A program made the translations under genes and the position numbers. This document shows positions 8,566 to 18,292 of a DNA stretch of 64,000 nt, piece by piece (position 1 is the stretch's first letter; each line of letters begins with the position of its first letter). The stretch spans positions 1 through 64,000 of the forward strand of contig CAJUDM010000020.1 in assembly GCA_910584915.1 (NCBI GenBank). Direction: 5' to 3'. The stretch is from an uncultured Lachnospiraceae bacterium. Lineage in GTDB: Bacteria > Bacillota > Clostridia > Lachnospirales > Lachnospiraceae. The notes below the pieces were generated by a model, which was not told where the DNA came from, made no database searches, and saw only the letters and a program-made list of their open reading frames with translations.

Positions 8566-9495
8566 TCATGTCGCCAGGTCCAGGTGTTGTACACTTCCCG
8601 ATCTGCCGTCCTCGTAGAGGAACATGCCGGTGCTTCTGGTGACGGCATTTACTTCGCCGTCCTTGCCGTACTGTGTGTAGTAGGTGGGCATTTTGCTCAG
8701 GCAGATCGCACCGACGCCCTTGTCTGCGAGGCTGTAGAGCTGCGGTCCCTGGTCTGTCTGTACCCAGATCTTCAAGTGTCTCCAGATCGCGTCGTTCTCG
8801 TCTATCCAGCCGTTGCCGTCCTCATCATATTTAGCCAGATCCGCGAAGCCGTCGCCGGAAGCCGTTCCAAAAAGTTCGCTTCCGTCGTTTATCTTTCCAT
8901 CGTTGTTCTTATCCAATGCCAGGTATCCGCTGCCGCTGTTCAGTTTATGGATATTTTCCTCTATTCCATCGCCGTCCAGATCAAAATAGAATGTCTGATC
9001 CGAGACAGCTGCCGGTGAGGAATCCAGGTTAATGACCAACGGATCGCAGAGGTTCACTGCCCTCTGTAAATCAAAGCTTTCCTTATAATATGCTTCAAAA
9101 CGGTTGCTCATATGTACATTCATATTAAAATCGATGGTTCTGCCGTCCGCTGTCACCACCTGTCCTTTCGCCTGAAAGGATGCGTTCTGCTCCTCACTGT
9201 AATAAGTCTCAGTCTCATAGTGCAGATTTTCAAAGCCCCACGCCGGCTGCGATGCACCCATATCCCCGAAGGAGGGCATTCTTCTCGCGTGTTCGCCAAA
9301 AAGCATATCCAACAGGAATACCACGCTTCTCTGGCGCATCTTTCCGGTCACATCCTCCTCCCTGCCTATCCCCTTACTGTTCATGGTCAGAGCGCGAAAA
9401 CTGCCCGAAGTCCGTGTCATACTCTGTTTTATTTTTACAGTTTCCTTTCGTCTCATCTGAGACGCCATCTGAAAATGGCTGTTTGCGATTTTCAT
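8566..9495 (-). CDS. EF-hand/dockerin-like calcium-loop protein of unknown function
   Basis: A protein of about 309 residues. The second half contains Asp/Asn-rich calcium-loop motifs: DLDGDGIEE, DKNNDGKINDGSELFG and DEDGNGWIDEND. The N-terminal half is not recognised and no signal peptide is visible. Such proteins are common in Lachnospiraceae genomes, but their role is not established as far as I know. Open reading extends upstream to 9687, but the ATG at 9495 (or 9504) has AGGAAGGGG in front and is the likely start. The extension would run through the terminator hairpin of the neighbouring gene. Confidence 0.7.
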   Translation of the reverse strand: MKIANSHFQMASQMRRKETVKIKQSMTRTSGSFRALTMNSKGIGREEDVTGKMRQRSVVFLLDMLFGEHARRMPSFGDMGASQPAWGFENLHYETETYYSEEQNASFQAKGQVVTADGRTIDFNMNVHMSNRFEAYYKESFDLQRAVNLCDPLVINLDSSPAAVSDQTFYFDLDGDGIEENIHKLNSGSGYLALDKNNDGKINDGSELFGTASGDGFADLAKYDEDGNGWIDENDAIWRHLKIWVQTDQGPQLYSLADKGVGAICLSKMPTYYTQYGKDGEVNAVTRSTGMFLYEDGRSGSVQHLDLAT

Positions 9496-9623
9496 GTAAT
9501 ACATCCCCTTCCTCTGCGCCGGCTCACTCGTCAGGTAAGCCGGTGTTTTTCCCGGACAAGGATCACTTCGGCATCTCGAGTTTGCGAAGAGGTGCCCGGT
9601 ATTTACAGAAGATAAGATCTTAG

Positions 9624-9681
9624 CGCTAAAAAATGCCACAAAAGGTACACTATGTGTGTTATGTACCTTCCGTGGCATTTT
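9624..9681 (-). terminator. Intrinsic terminator of the hydratase gene
   Basis: A long inverted repeat: AAAATGCCAC with GTGGCATTTT, continuing AGGTACA with TGTACCT. On the minus strand it ends in GGCATTTTTTAG. It lies about 90 bp after the stop of the aconitase-family gene. Confidence 0.85.
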
Positions 9682-9770
9682 ACTCATCCTGTATAAAATA
9701 TATCGGAAGTTTTCTGAAAATATTTATGGGTAAAGATTCCAAAATATGATCTTTACAGATTTTTATTTAT

Positions 9771-12068
9771 TCAGTCAACTCTGTTATAGTTGATCAGACA
9801 GCCCTTCAAGATGATCTGCCTTTCCTCATCGGTCAGTTCACCTAAAGTCAGTTCAAACTCCTGTAAATCCTCAGCTTCAGGATCAACCTTATACGCTTTG
9901 ATCACATCCGCTTTCTCCTCCACCGCTTTCTTAATATCCGGGATAAAGATATAGTCCAGATTTCGGAACGGCAGTTCCCCCTCTTTGATCAGGAACGGAA
10001 GCATACCCCAGTTGATCAGGTTGGAGCGGTAACGCTTGGTCGCGTATTCATTGGCAATATTTGCCCAGCCGCCCAGCACCTTCTGGCAGGATGCCGCCTG
10101 TTCCCTGGCGGAGCCATCCCCCGGTTTCACGGCAAAGATCGTCGAGCCGAAGCCGGTATTGTCGTGGCTTGCATCCGCAAAGGTTTTCTTCACCACATTC
10201 ATCACCGGCTTTACGTCCGGGTGTGCCTGGCAGGGATGTTCTCCCGCCATCCTCGCTGTCTCCGCCTTCTGGATATCCTTTGCCCGCCCCACATACGCGG
10301 GATCTTTCCGGGATAAGGTGAACTCCGCGAGCCCAAGCGGATTGGAGCGGTAGGAGGAGGTTTCTCCCGAAGGGATCAGCTCGTCCGTGGTCGTCACGGG
10401 ATCGTGGATCTCAGCAGCCACCCGCAGCACCAGATTCTCCGGCAGGGCGCCCATCTTCGGCCAGTCCTTAATATTCGGCCCGAACTGGATCTCCACGGAT
10501 TCATCCGCCACGCCTTTTGAGTCAAACACCCTGTTTGCGTAGATATTGCTGTCAAAATGATACTGGTATTTTCCGATCTCTCCGTCGAAATCCGTCGCCG
10601 CCGTCAGGACGCCCTTATTTGCCGCCGTAGCCGCGATGGAGCGCGCATCCATCAGCGCCACCGACGCGATCTGACCGTTTTGCAGCTTGGAGCCCTCCCT
10701 GTTCGGGAAGTTTCTCGTGGAATGACGGATGCTGAACGCGTTGTTCGCCGGCGTATCTCCGGCGCCGAAGCAGGGACCGCAGAACGCTGTCTTCATAACA
10801 GCGCCCGTCTCCAGAATATCCGCCGCTTTCCCATTGCGGATCAGTTCCATATAGACCGGCATGGATGCGGGGTACACGCTGAGCGTAAAGCCCTCCGCGC
10901 CGATATAGCTGCCCTTCAGGATATCAGCTGCCGCGCAGATATTCTCAAATCCGCCGCCCGCACAGCCCGCGATGATCCCCTGATCCACCATCAGCTTTCC
11001 GTCCTTCACCTTGTTTCTCAGGGTAAAGTCCACGGCTCCGTCCAGGCTTACCTTTGCCCGCTCCTCCACATCCGCCAGGATATCCGTCAGATTCGCATTC
11101 AATTCTTCTATCGTGTAGGTATTGCTGGGGTGGAACGGCATGGCGATCATCGGCCTCACCTTACTTAAGTCCACTGTGATCGCGCCGTCATAGTAGGCCG
11201 CCTTCCCCGGCTTTAACTCCGCGTACTCTTCGCTTCTGCCGTGAATATCATACCACTCTTTGATCTGTTCATCGGTCTCCCAGATGGACGACAGACAGGT
11301 GGTCTCCGTCGTCATCACATCGATGCCGATCCTGAAATCCGCACTCAGAGATTTTACACCCGGTCCCACGAACTCCATCACTTTATTCTTCACATAGCCG
11401 TTTCCGAACACGGCACCGATGATCGCCAGCGCCACATCCTGCGGTCCCACACCCTTTGCGGGCTCACCGGTGAGATACACCGCCACCACTTCCGGCCTGT
11501 TGATATCATAGGTCTGGTTCAAAAGCTGTTTCACAAGCTCCGGACCACCCTCGCCCATCGCCATCGTGCCGAGCGCACCGTAGCGGGTATGGGAGTCCGA
11601 TCCCAGGATCATCTTTCCGACGCCCGCGAGCATCTCCCTCGCATACTGATGGATGACAGCCTGATGAGGCGGCACATAGACGCCGCCGTACCGTTTCGCA
11701 CAGGTCAGCCCGAACATATGGTCATCTTCATTGATCGTGCCGCCCACCGCGCAGAGCGAATTGTGGCAGTTCGTCAGCACATAGGGCATCGGAAATTTCT
11801 CAAGTCCGGAAGCCCTCGCCGTCTGAATGATCCCCACAAACGTGATATCATGGCTTGTCAGCTTGTCAAACCGGATTTTTAACTTGTCCATGGAATCCGA
11901 TGTGTTGTGCGCCTTCAGGATCCCATATGCCATCGTTCCTCTTGCAGCTTCCTCTTTTCCAATCTCAAGCCCTGTCTTCTGTTTTACCTCCGCAGCCGCC
12001 TCGTGACTGTCAGCAATCAGTTCCCGTCCATCGATCAGCCATGCGCCGCCGTTATACAATTTAACCAT
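9771..12068 (-). CDS. Aconitase-superfamily hydratase (YbhJ-like)
   Basis: This 765-residue protein belongs to the aconitase superfamily (4Fe-4S hydro-lyases). Iron-sulfur cysteine positions are visible as GCAGGGFEN (about 370) and FCGPCFGAG (about 432). Substrate-site stretches such as GSDSHTRYGALGTM and the C-terminal swivel-domain part (YRSNLINWGMLPF) are present. The closest named family I recognise is the predicted hydratase typified by E. coli YbhJ. It is not a canonical AcnA or AcnB, and its substrate is unknown. A stem-loop terminator follows. Flanking genes (glgP upstream, EF-hand-like protein downstream) give no pathway clue. Confidence 0.85.
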   Translation of the reverse strand: MVKLYNGGAWLIDGRELIADSHEAAAEVKQKTGLEIGKEEAARGTMAYGILKAHNTSDSMDKLKIRFDKLTSHDITFVGIIQTARASGLEKFPMPYVLTNCHNSLCAVGGTINEDDHMFGLTCAKRYGGVYVPPHQAVIHQYAREMLAGVGKMILGSDSHTRYGALGTMAMGEGGPELVKQLLNQTYDINRPEVVAVYLTGEPAKGVGPQDVALAIIGAVFGNGYVKNKVMEFVGPGVKSLSADFRIGIDVMTTETTCLSSIWETDEQIKEWYDIHGRSEEYAELKPGKAAYYDGAITVDLSKVRPMIAMPFHPSNTYTIEELNANLTDILADVEERAKVSLDGAVDFTLRNKVKDGKLMVDQGIIAGCAGGGFENICAAADILKGSYIGAEGFTLSVYPASMPVYMELIRNGKAADILETGAVMKTAFCGPCFGAGDTPANNAFSIRHSTRNFPNREGSKLQNGQIASVALMDARSIAATAANKGVLTAATDFDGEIGKYQYHFDSNIYANRVFDSKGVADESVEIQFGPNIKDWPKMGALPENLVLRVAAEIHDPVTTTDELIPSGETSSYRSNPLGLAEFTLSRKDPAYVGRAKDIQKAETARMAGEHPCQAHPDVKPVMNVVKKTFADASHDNTGFGSTIFAVKPGDGSAREQAASCQKVLGGWANIANEYATKRYRSNLINWGMLPFLIKEGELPFRNLDYIFIPDIKKAVEEKADVIKAYKVDPEAEDLQEFELTLGELTDEERQIILKGCLINYNRVD

Positions 12069-12106
12069 ATTTATTTCCTTTCCATAAAAAAATTTTAAAC
12101 GAACGC

Positions 12107-12131
12107 CGCCCGGATATAAAATATCCGGGCG
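12107..12131 (-). terminator. Hairpin after glgP
   Basis: CGCCCGGATAT and ATATCCGGGCG form a perfect 11-bp stem with a 3-base loop. On the minus strand a T-rich stretch follows about 14 bases later (AAAATTTTTTT). It is the probable end of the glgP transcript. Confidence 0.7.
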
Positions 12132-12152
12132 AACGCCTTTGTCAAACCCAAT

Positions 12153-14636
12153 TTACTTTTTCACCGGCAAAACAACCTTATCAAGATGCCAGATCTCATC
12201 CACATACTGCTGGATCGTCCGGTCAGACGTAAACTTGCCGGAGCATGCCACATTCAAAATGGCTTTCTTCGCCCAGCCTGGTTCATCCCGGTAAGCTGCC
12301 TCCACTCTCCTCTGCGCTTCCGCGTAAGACTTAAAGTCTTTCAGGATAAAGTATGTGTCCGCCTTGTTTGTGGACTGCGTATTCAACAGTGAATTGTAGA
12401 GGGAGCGGAACAGTTCCGTGTCATTGGGGGAATAGGTTCCGTTGATCAGCTGCATCAGCACTCTCCTGACATCCTGGTCATTGTTGAATATCTCCATCGG
12501 ATCATAACCGCCGTAGTTCTCAAAGCGGATCACTTCCTCGGAGCTGAGGCCGAAAATAAACGCGTTCTCCTCCCCTACTTCCTCCACGATCTCCACATTG
12601 GCACCGTCCATCGTACCGATCGTCAGAGCGCCGTTCAACATAAACTTCATATTGCCGGTACCGGATGCCTCCTTGCTCGCCGTGGATATCTGTTCGGAGA
12701 CATCCGCCGCCGCAAAGATCATCTCCGCGTTGGAAACCCGGTAGTCCTCGATAAATACGACTTTGATCTTGCCGCCGATAGCCGGATCGTTGTTGACCAC
12801 ATCGCCGACCGCATTGATCAACTTGATCGTCAGCTTCGCGTTCTTGTAGCCTGCCGCCGCCTTTGCGCCGAAGATGAATGTTCTCGGATAGAAATCCATA
12901 TCCGGATGGTCTTTCAGTTCATTATATAAGTACATCACGTGCAGGATGTTCAAAAGCTGTCTCTTATACTCATGGAGCCTCTTTACCTGTACGTCGAAAA
13001 TGGAGCGGGGATCTACCTCGATACCGTTGTGCTCCAGAATATAGTTTGCCAGACGCACCTTGTTCTGGTACTTGATGTTCATAAACTCCTGCTGGGCTTT
13101 CTTGTCGTCCGCATAGATCTTGAGCCCCGCGATCTTCGGCAGGTCTGTGATCCACTCCGCGCCCACATGATTTGTCACCCAGGTCGCGAGAAGCGGATTT
13201 CCATGCAGTAAAAACCTTCTCTGCGTGATGCCGTTTGTCTTGTTGTTGAACTTCTCAGGCATCATCTCATAGAAATCTTTGAGTTCCTGATTTTTCAAAA
13301 TCTCCGTGTGCAGCCTTGCCACGCCGTTCACGGAATAGCTCGCCGCGATCGCCAGATGCGCCATCTTCACCTGCCCGTCATACAGGATCGCCATCTTGCG
13401 CACCTTCTCATGATTACCGGGGTACATCTGCTCGATCCGCATCACGAATCTTCTGTTGATCTCCTCGATGATCTGATAGATACGGGGCAGGAGCCTGGAA
13501 AACAGTTCGATCGGCCATTTCTCAAGTGCTTCCGACATGATCGTATGGTTCGTATAAGCGCATGTCTTTGTGGTCACTTCCCACGCCTCATCCCAGGTCA
13601 GGAAATGCTCATCCATCAGAATCCTCATCAGTTCCGCCACCGCCACGGTAGGATGTGTATCGTTGAGCTGGAACGTCACCTTCTCATGGAACTTTCTGAT
13701 ATCGTCATGCCGTTTCATATACTTCGCCACCGCCTGCTGTACGGACGCGGAGATAAAGAAATACTGCTGTTTCAGGCGGAGTTCCTTGCCCGCATAGTGG
13801 TTGTCATTGGGGTAGAGCACCTCCACGATATTCCGGGCGAGGTTCTGCTGTTCCACGGCTTTCTGGTAATCGCCCTTGTCGAAGGAATCGAGCTGGAAGC
13901 ACTCCACAGGCTCCGCATCCCAGATACGCAGCGTATTGACGATACCGTTGCCGTAACCCACGATCGGCATATCATAAGGAACCGCCTTGACAGACTGATA
14001 TCCCTCCTGGCGGAAATGGCTCCTGCCTTTCTCATCCACATACACGTTGACATAGCCGCCGAATTTTACCTCTTTGGCATACTCCGGCCTCTTCAGTTCA
14101 AAGGGATTGCCGTACTCCAGCCAGTTGTCCGGCACTTCTATCTGGAAGCCGTCTCTGATCTGCTGTTTGAACATACCATAGTGATACCGGATGCCGCAGC
14201 CGTAAGCCTCATACCCCAGCGTGGATAAAGAATCCAGAAAACATGCCGCCAGACGGCCGAGCCCGCCGTTTCCGAGCGCCGCATCCGGCTCCTGATCCTC
14301 CACCACATTGAGATCCACTCCCAGCTCTTTCAGCGCTTCGCCCACAGAATAATAAGCCTGCAAATTGATGATATTGTTTCCCAGCGCACGTCCCATCAGA
14401 AATTCCATGGACATGTAATAGACCATCTTGGGATCCTGTTTTTCATATTCTTTCTGAGTTTCCATCCAGTGATCCACCACCGCATCCTTGATCGCATAGG
14501 AAACAGCCTGAAAGATCTGCTGAGGCGTCGCTTCCTCCAGCGTCTTTCTGTACAATGTTTTTACATTGTAGAGCACGCTTCTTTTGAAAAGTTCCTTGTC
14601 AAAGTTCAATTTTTTCTGTTGTGATTTCAGTACCAT
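12153..14636 (-). CDS. glgP: Glycogen/maltodextrin phosphorylase
   Basis: This 827-residue protein has the standard length of glycogen phosphorylase. It releases glucose-1-phosphate from alpha-1,4-glucan using pyridoxal phosphate. The N-terminal part has VYYMSMEFLMGRALGNN and EPDAALGNGGLGRLAACF. The PLP-lysine region is SKEASGTGNMKFMLNGA (about 670), followed by TIGTMDGANVEI. The protein is cytosolic. The glgC-glgD synthesis genes are 20 kb away in this window, so storage polymer synthesis and breakdown are both encoded but not in one operon. Confidence 0.97.
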   Translation of the reverse strand: MVLKSQQKKLNFDKELFKRSVLYNVKTLYRKTLEEATPQQIFQAVSYAIKDAVVDHWMETQKEYEKQDPKMVYYMSMEFLMGRALGNNIINLQAYYSVGEALKELGVDLNVVEDQEPDAALGNGGLGRLAACFLDSLSTLGYEAYGCGIRYHYGMFKQQIRDGFQIEVPDNWLEYGNPFELKRPEYAKEVKFGGYVNVYVDEKGRSHFRQEGYQSVKAVPYDMPIVGYGNGIVNTLRIWDAEPVECFQLDSFDKGDYQKAVEQQNLARNIVEVLYPNDNHYAGKELRLKQQYFFISASVQQAVAKYMKRHDDIRKFHEKVTFQLNDTHPTVAVAELMRILMDEHFLTWDEAWEVTTKTCAYTNHTIMSEALEKWPIELFSRLLPRIYQIIEEINRRFVMRIEQMYPGNHEKVRKMAILYDGQVKMAHLAIAASYSVNGVARLHTEILKNQELKDFYEMMPEKFNNKTNGITQRRFLLHGNPLLATWVTNHVGAEWITDLPKIAGLKIYADDKKAQQEFMNIKYQNKVRLANYILEHNGIEVDPRSIFDVQVKRLHEYKRQLLNILHVMYLYNELKDHPDMDFYPRTFIFGAKAAAGYKNAKLTIKLINAVGDVVNNDPAIGGKIKVVFIEDYRVSNAEMIFAAADVSEQISTASKEASGTGNMKFMLNGALTIGTMDGANVEIVEEVGEENAFIFGLSSEEVIRFENYGGYDPMEIFNNDQDVRRVLMQLINGTYSPNDTELFRSLYNSLLNTQSTNKADTYFILKDFKSYAEAQRRVEAAYRDEPGWAKKAILNVACSGKFTSDRTIQQYVDEIWHLDKVVLPVKK

Positions 14637-14760
14637 GACGATCTCCCTTCCCTCAATCTTCTCCTGTTTATTCTATAACTTTTCCTTTTTCAGTATAGCT
14701 TTTTTGACAGAAAAAGGAAATAGACAAAACACACAATTTACCGGACAAAATTCGTCTGTT

Positions 14761-17700
14761 TTATCGTTTCTGAACACCGATCTCCACCTGTTCTCCGTTG
14801 ACCTTCCACACTTTTGCGCCTGCGAGAGCCTCATCGTAAAGCATCTCATCCGCCAGCACCTTTTCCGAGATCGCGGAGGCGTTATTGCGGACCACTTCTA
14901 TGATCTTATCATTTCCTGTCACAGAGACACGGATGCGGTCCATCACCTCGAAACCGGCGTCCTTGCGCATGGTCTGGATCTTGCTGATCACCTCCGCGGA
15001 GAATCCCTCCTCCAGCAGTTCCGGTGTCAGGTTCGTGTCGAGCACCACGGTCACAGCCTTGTCAGCCTGTGCCACAAAGCCCTCCTTCTGAGATATCTCG
15101 ATCAGCACATCCTCCTCCGCCAGGGAAATCTTTACGCCGTCCACCTCAAAGTCCAGCGTCCCTCCCTCTTTAAAGGATGTCACAGCCGCCATAGCCGAGA
15201 GTCCGTCGATATTTGACAGATAACTCCTGATGCCGCCGAGCTGTTTGCCGTACTTCGGTCCCAGCGTGCGAAGCTGCGGCTTGAAGCTGTAACTCGTATA
15301 GGAAGAGACATCTTCCGCAAATGTCACCTTCTTCACATTCAACTCATCCCTGACAATATCCCGATAGAACGCAGGCAGCTCGCTCTCCGCCTTAACGATC
15401 ATCTCGCCGATGGGCTGGCGGTTCTTGATATTCGCCTCATTCCGCGCCGCTCTGCCGAGCACCACGATGCGGAGCACCTCCTCCATGTAATCTTCCAGTT
15501 CCTTATCGATATACGCCGCGTTTACCACCGGAAAATCACAGAGGTGAATGCTCTCCGGCGCATCCTGATCGATACTGCACACCAGATTCCTGTAAATCTC
15601 CTCTGTCATAAAAGGCACCATGGGCGCCGCGCACTTACAGATCTCCACCAGCGCGGTATAGAGCGTCATGTAGGCATTTATCTTGTCCTGCTCCATGCCC
15701 TTCGCCCAGAATCGCTCCCTGCTTCTGCGCACATACCAGTTGCTCATCTCATCCACGAAGTTATCCAGCACTCTCGCCGCCTCGGGAAGCCTGTAATTGT
15801 CCAGATGTTCATCCACCTCGCCGATCGCCGTGTTCAACTTGGATAACAGCCATTTATCCATGACAGGAAGTTTTTCGTAATCCAGCGTATATTTCGTCGC
15901 ATCAAACTCATCGATATTCGCGTACAATACGAAGAACGCGTAGGTGTTCCAGAGCGTGCCGAGGAACTTCCTCTGCCCCTCCTGCACCGCCTTGCCGTGG
16001 AAACGGTTGGGCAGCCAGGGCGCCGAATTGATATAGAAATACCAGCGGATCGCATCCCCGCCGTAAGTCTCAAGCGCCTCAAAGGGATCGATCGCATTTC
16101 CCTTGGTTTTGCTCATCTTCTGCCCGTTCTCGTCCTGTACATGACCCAGCACGATCACATTTTCAAAGGGCGATTTATTGAACAGCAGTGTGGACTCCGC
16201 CATCAGGGAGTAGAACCACCCTCTTGTCTGGTCCACCGCCTCGGAGATAAACTGCGCCGGGAACTGCGCCTCGAACAGTTCCTTGTTCTCAAAGGGATAG
16301 TGGTGCTGCGCAAAAGGCATCGCGCCGGAGTCAAACCAGCAGTCGATCACTTCCGGCACACGCTTCATCGTCCCGCCGCACTTCGGACAGGTGCAGGTGA
16401 TCTCGTCGATGTAGGGCCTGTGCAGTTCCACATCCTTCGCTTTCTCATTTCCGGAAAGCTTATAGAGCTCCTCCCTGGAGCCGACCGCCTCCTGGTGTCC
16501 GCAGCCTCCGCACTCCCAGATGTTGAGCGGCGTGCCCCAGTAACGGTTTCTGGAGACGCCCCAGTCCTGAATATTCTCCAGCCAGTTTCCAAACCGCCCC
16601 TCCCCGATGGAAGGCGGAATCCAGTTCACGGTCTTATTGTTTCTCACAAGGTCATCCCGCACGGCGGTCATCCTGATAAACCAGGACTCTCTCGCGTAGT
16701 AGATCAGCGGCGTATCGCAGCGCCAGCAGAAAGGATAGTCATGCTCGAATTTCGGCGCGGAGAAAAGCTTTCCCTCCCTGTCCAGATCCACCAGGATATC
16801 CTTGTCCGCATCCTTGACAAACTTTCCGGTGTAGGGCGTCTCGCCGGTCATATTTCCCTTGCCGTCCACAAACTGCACGAAGGGCAGGTCGTACTTGCGC
16901 CCCACGTTCGCATCGTCCTCACCGAATGCCGGCGCGATATGCACGATACCGGTACCGTCGGACATTGTGACATAGCTGTCACATGTGATATAGAAGCCCT
17001 TTTTGTGCTGCTTCTCTGCCGCCTCGCCCGCACAGGCAAAGAGCGGTTCGTACTCCTTATGTTCCAGGTCCGTCCCGACATAAGTCTCCAGCACTTCATA
17101 CGCCGGCTTTCCTTCCTCCGCCAGAGAGCCCAGCACACTGTCCAGAAGCTCTTTCGCCATATAGTAGATATAGCCGTCGGCAGCCTTCACCTTGCAGTAG
17201 GTATCCTTTGGGTTCACGCAGAGCGCCACGTTGGAGGGCAGCGTCCAGGGCGTAGTCGTCCACGCCAGGAAATAAGTGTTTTCCTCGCCCACCGTCTTAA
17301 AGCGCACCACCGCGGAGCGCTCCTTCACCGCCTTATAGCCCTGAGCCACCTCATGGGAGGACAGGGGCGTGCCGCACCTCGGACAGTAGGGCACGATCTT
17401 AAAGCCCTTGTACAGAAGCTTCTTATCCCAGATCTGCTTGAGAGCCCACCACTCGGACTCGATAAAATCATCATAGTATGTCACATAGGGATCGTCCATA
17501 TCCGCCCAGAAGCCGACTGTACCGGAAAAATCCTCCCACATGCCTTTATACCGCCATACAGACTCCTTGCACTTCTCGATAAAGGGCGCAAGGCCGTACT
17601 GCTCGATCTGCTCTTTTCCGTCCAGCCCCAGTTCCTTTTCCACTTCCAGTTCCACCGGCAGGCCGTGGGTATCCCAGCCCGCTTTTCTCGGCACCATATA

Positions 17701-17928
17701 GCCCTTCATGGTCCGGTACCGCGGGATCATATCCTTGATAGCCCTGGTCAGCACATGGCCGATATGGGGCTTGCCGTTCGCGGTCGGCGGGCCATCGTAG
17801 AACGTGTAGGTCGGACCGTCCTTTCTGATATCCATGGATTTCTGAAAAATATCGTTCTCTTTCCAGAACTGACAGACTTCCTTCTCTCTGTCTACAAAGT
17901 TCAGATTGTTATCAACTTTCTGGTACAT
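14761..17928 (-). CDS. ileS: Isoleucyl-tRNA synthetase (type 2-like)
   Basis: This 1055-residue class I synthetase charges tRNA-Ile. The HIGH motif is in GKPHIGHVLT (about 53-62) and KMSKS appears as QKMSKTKGN (about 600). The editing domain contains AWTTTPWTLPSN, and zinc-type cysteine pairs occur in CPRCG and CGGCG. The C-terminus ends without the four-cysteine zinc finger of type 1 bacterial enzymes, and the overall length fits the eukaryote-like type 2 group, which also includes mupirocin-resistant forms. No T-box leader is visible upstream, although Firmicutes ileS genes often have one. Confidence 0.95.
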   Translation of the reverse strand: MYQKVDNNLNFVDREKEVCQFWKENDIFQKSMDIRKDGPTYTFYDGPPTANGKPHIGHVLTRAIKDMIPRYRTMKGYMVPRKAGWDTHGLPVELEVEKELGLDGKEQIEQYGLAPFIEKCKESVWRYKGMWEDFSGTVGFWADMDDPYVTYYDDFIESEWWALKQIWDKKLLYKGFKIVPYCPRCGTPLSSHEVAQGYKAVKERSAVVRFKTVGEENTYFLAWTTTPWTLPSNVALCVNPKDTYCKVKAADGYIYYMAKELLDSVLGSLAEEGKPAYEVLETYVGTDLEHKEYEPLFACAGEAAEKQHKKGFYITCDSYVTMSDGTGIVHIAPAFGEDDANVGRKYDLPFVQFVDGKGNMTGETPYTGKFVKDADKDILVDLDREGKLFSAPKFEHDYPFCWRCDTPLIYYARESWFIRMTAVRDDLVRNNKTVNWIPPSIGEGRFGNWLENIQDWGVSRNRYWGTPLNIWECGGCGHQEAVGSREELYKLSGNEKAKDVELHRPYIDEITCTCPKCGGTMKRVPEVIDCWFDSGAMPFAQHHYPFENKELFEAQFPAQFISEAVDQTRGWFYSLMAESTLLFNKSPFENVIVLGHVQDENGQKMSKTKGNAIDPFEALETYGGDAIRWYFYINSAPWLPNRFHGKAVQEGQRKFLGTLWNTYAFFVLYANIDEFDATKYTLDYEKLPVMDKWLLSKLNTAIGEVDEHLDNYRLPEAARVLDNFVDEMSNWYVRRSRERFWAKGMEQDKINAYMTLYTALVEICKCAAPMVPFMTEEIYRNLVCSIDQDAPESIHLCDFPVVNAAYIDKELEDYMEEVLRIVVLGRAARNEANIKNRQPIGEMIVKAESELPAFYRDIVRDELNVKKVTFAEDVSSYTSYSFKPQLRTLGPKYGKQLGGIRSYLSNIDGLSAMAAVTSFKEGGTLDFEVDGVKISLAEEDVLIEISQKEGFVAQADKAVTVVLDTNLTPELLEEGFSAEVISKIQTMRKDAGFEVMDRIRVSVTGNDKIIEVVRNNASAISEKVLADEMLYDEALAGAKVWKVNGEQVEIGVQKR

Positions 17929-17947
17929 GGTTTCTCCCTTTCCCTAA

Positions 17948-18041
17948 CATAATGAACGCTTTCAGCTTATCATAATGAACGCTTTCAGCTTATCATATTG
18001 AACGCCTGACGGCTTATCATATTGAACGCCTGGCGGCTTAC
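17948..18041. repeat. Four tandem 23/24-bp repeats upstream of ileS
   Basis: Units start at 17948 and 17971 (identical, 23 bp, catAATGAACGCTTTCAGCTTAT type) and at 17994 and 18018 (24 bp, catATTGAACGCCTGRCGGCTTAY type). They lie only 20 bp from the ileS start codon, on its 5' side. On the minus strand each unit contains a short self-complementary GCC...GGC or AGC...GCG segment. The repeats may affect the leader RNA. No regulator is recognised. Confidence 0.85.
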
Positions 18042-18221
18042 CGGACAAAAGAATCCTGCCGCCCTCATTTTGACAGGATTTACAGCTGTATTGCCTCTTA
18101 ATTTCCCCCTATAAATCTTTAACATTTTTAGTTTAAAGGGGTGTCGAAGAAATGTCAAGAATTTCTTGGCGAAACCAATCTCCCGGAGTAACACTCCAGC
18201 CGTCTGATGTTCCGAAATATA

Positions 18222-18250
18222 ATGACATACAATTTTCAGGGTGCTATAAT
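18222..18250 (+). promoter_or_regulatory. Sigma-A promoter of the zinc-ribbon gene
   Basis: ATGACA (18222-18227), a 17-bp spacer and TATAAT (18245-18250) stand 43 bp before the start codon at 18293. Confidence 0.65.
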
Positions 18251-18292
18251 AAAAGAAATAGTTTCTACAATATATATCAGGGAGGATTAAAC

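Noticed and set aside
9496..9687. N-terminal extension of the EF-hand-like protein
   Set aside because: The extension runs through the terminator hairpin of the aconitase-family gene, has no ribosome site, and better starts exist at 9495 and 9504.
15997..17952. A 651-codon open frame on the plus strand opposite ileS
   Set aside because: It is the antisense shadow of a conserved synthetase gene, with no ribosome site and low-complexity His/Arg/Leu-rich composition typical of such shadows.
17948..18041. Possible CRISPR array
   Set aside because: The four repeats are directly adjacent with no unique spacers, and no cas genes are present.
17929..18150. T-box riboswitch of ileS
   Set aside because: I looked for the conserved T-box core and a specifier-loop hairpin on the minus strand and saw neither. 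The region is short and filled with tandem repeats.
17985..18194. A 69-codon minus-strand frame through the tandem repeats before ileS
   Set aside because: Its end is simply the 24-bp repeats read twice (SRQAFNMI units). There is no ribosome site and it overlaps the divergent promoter region.
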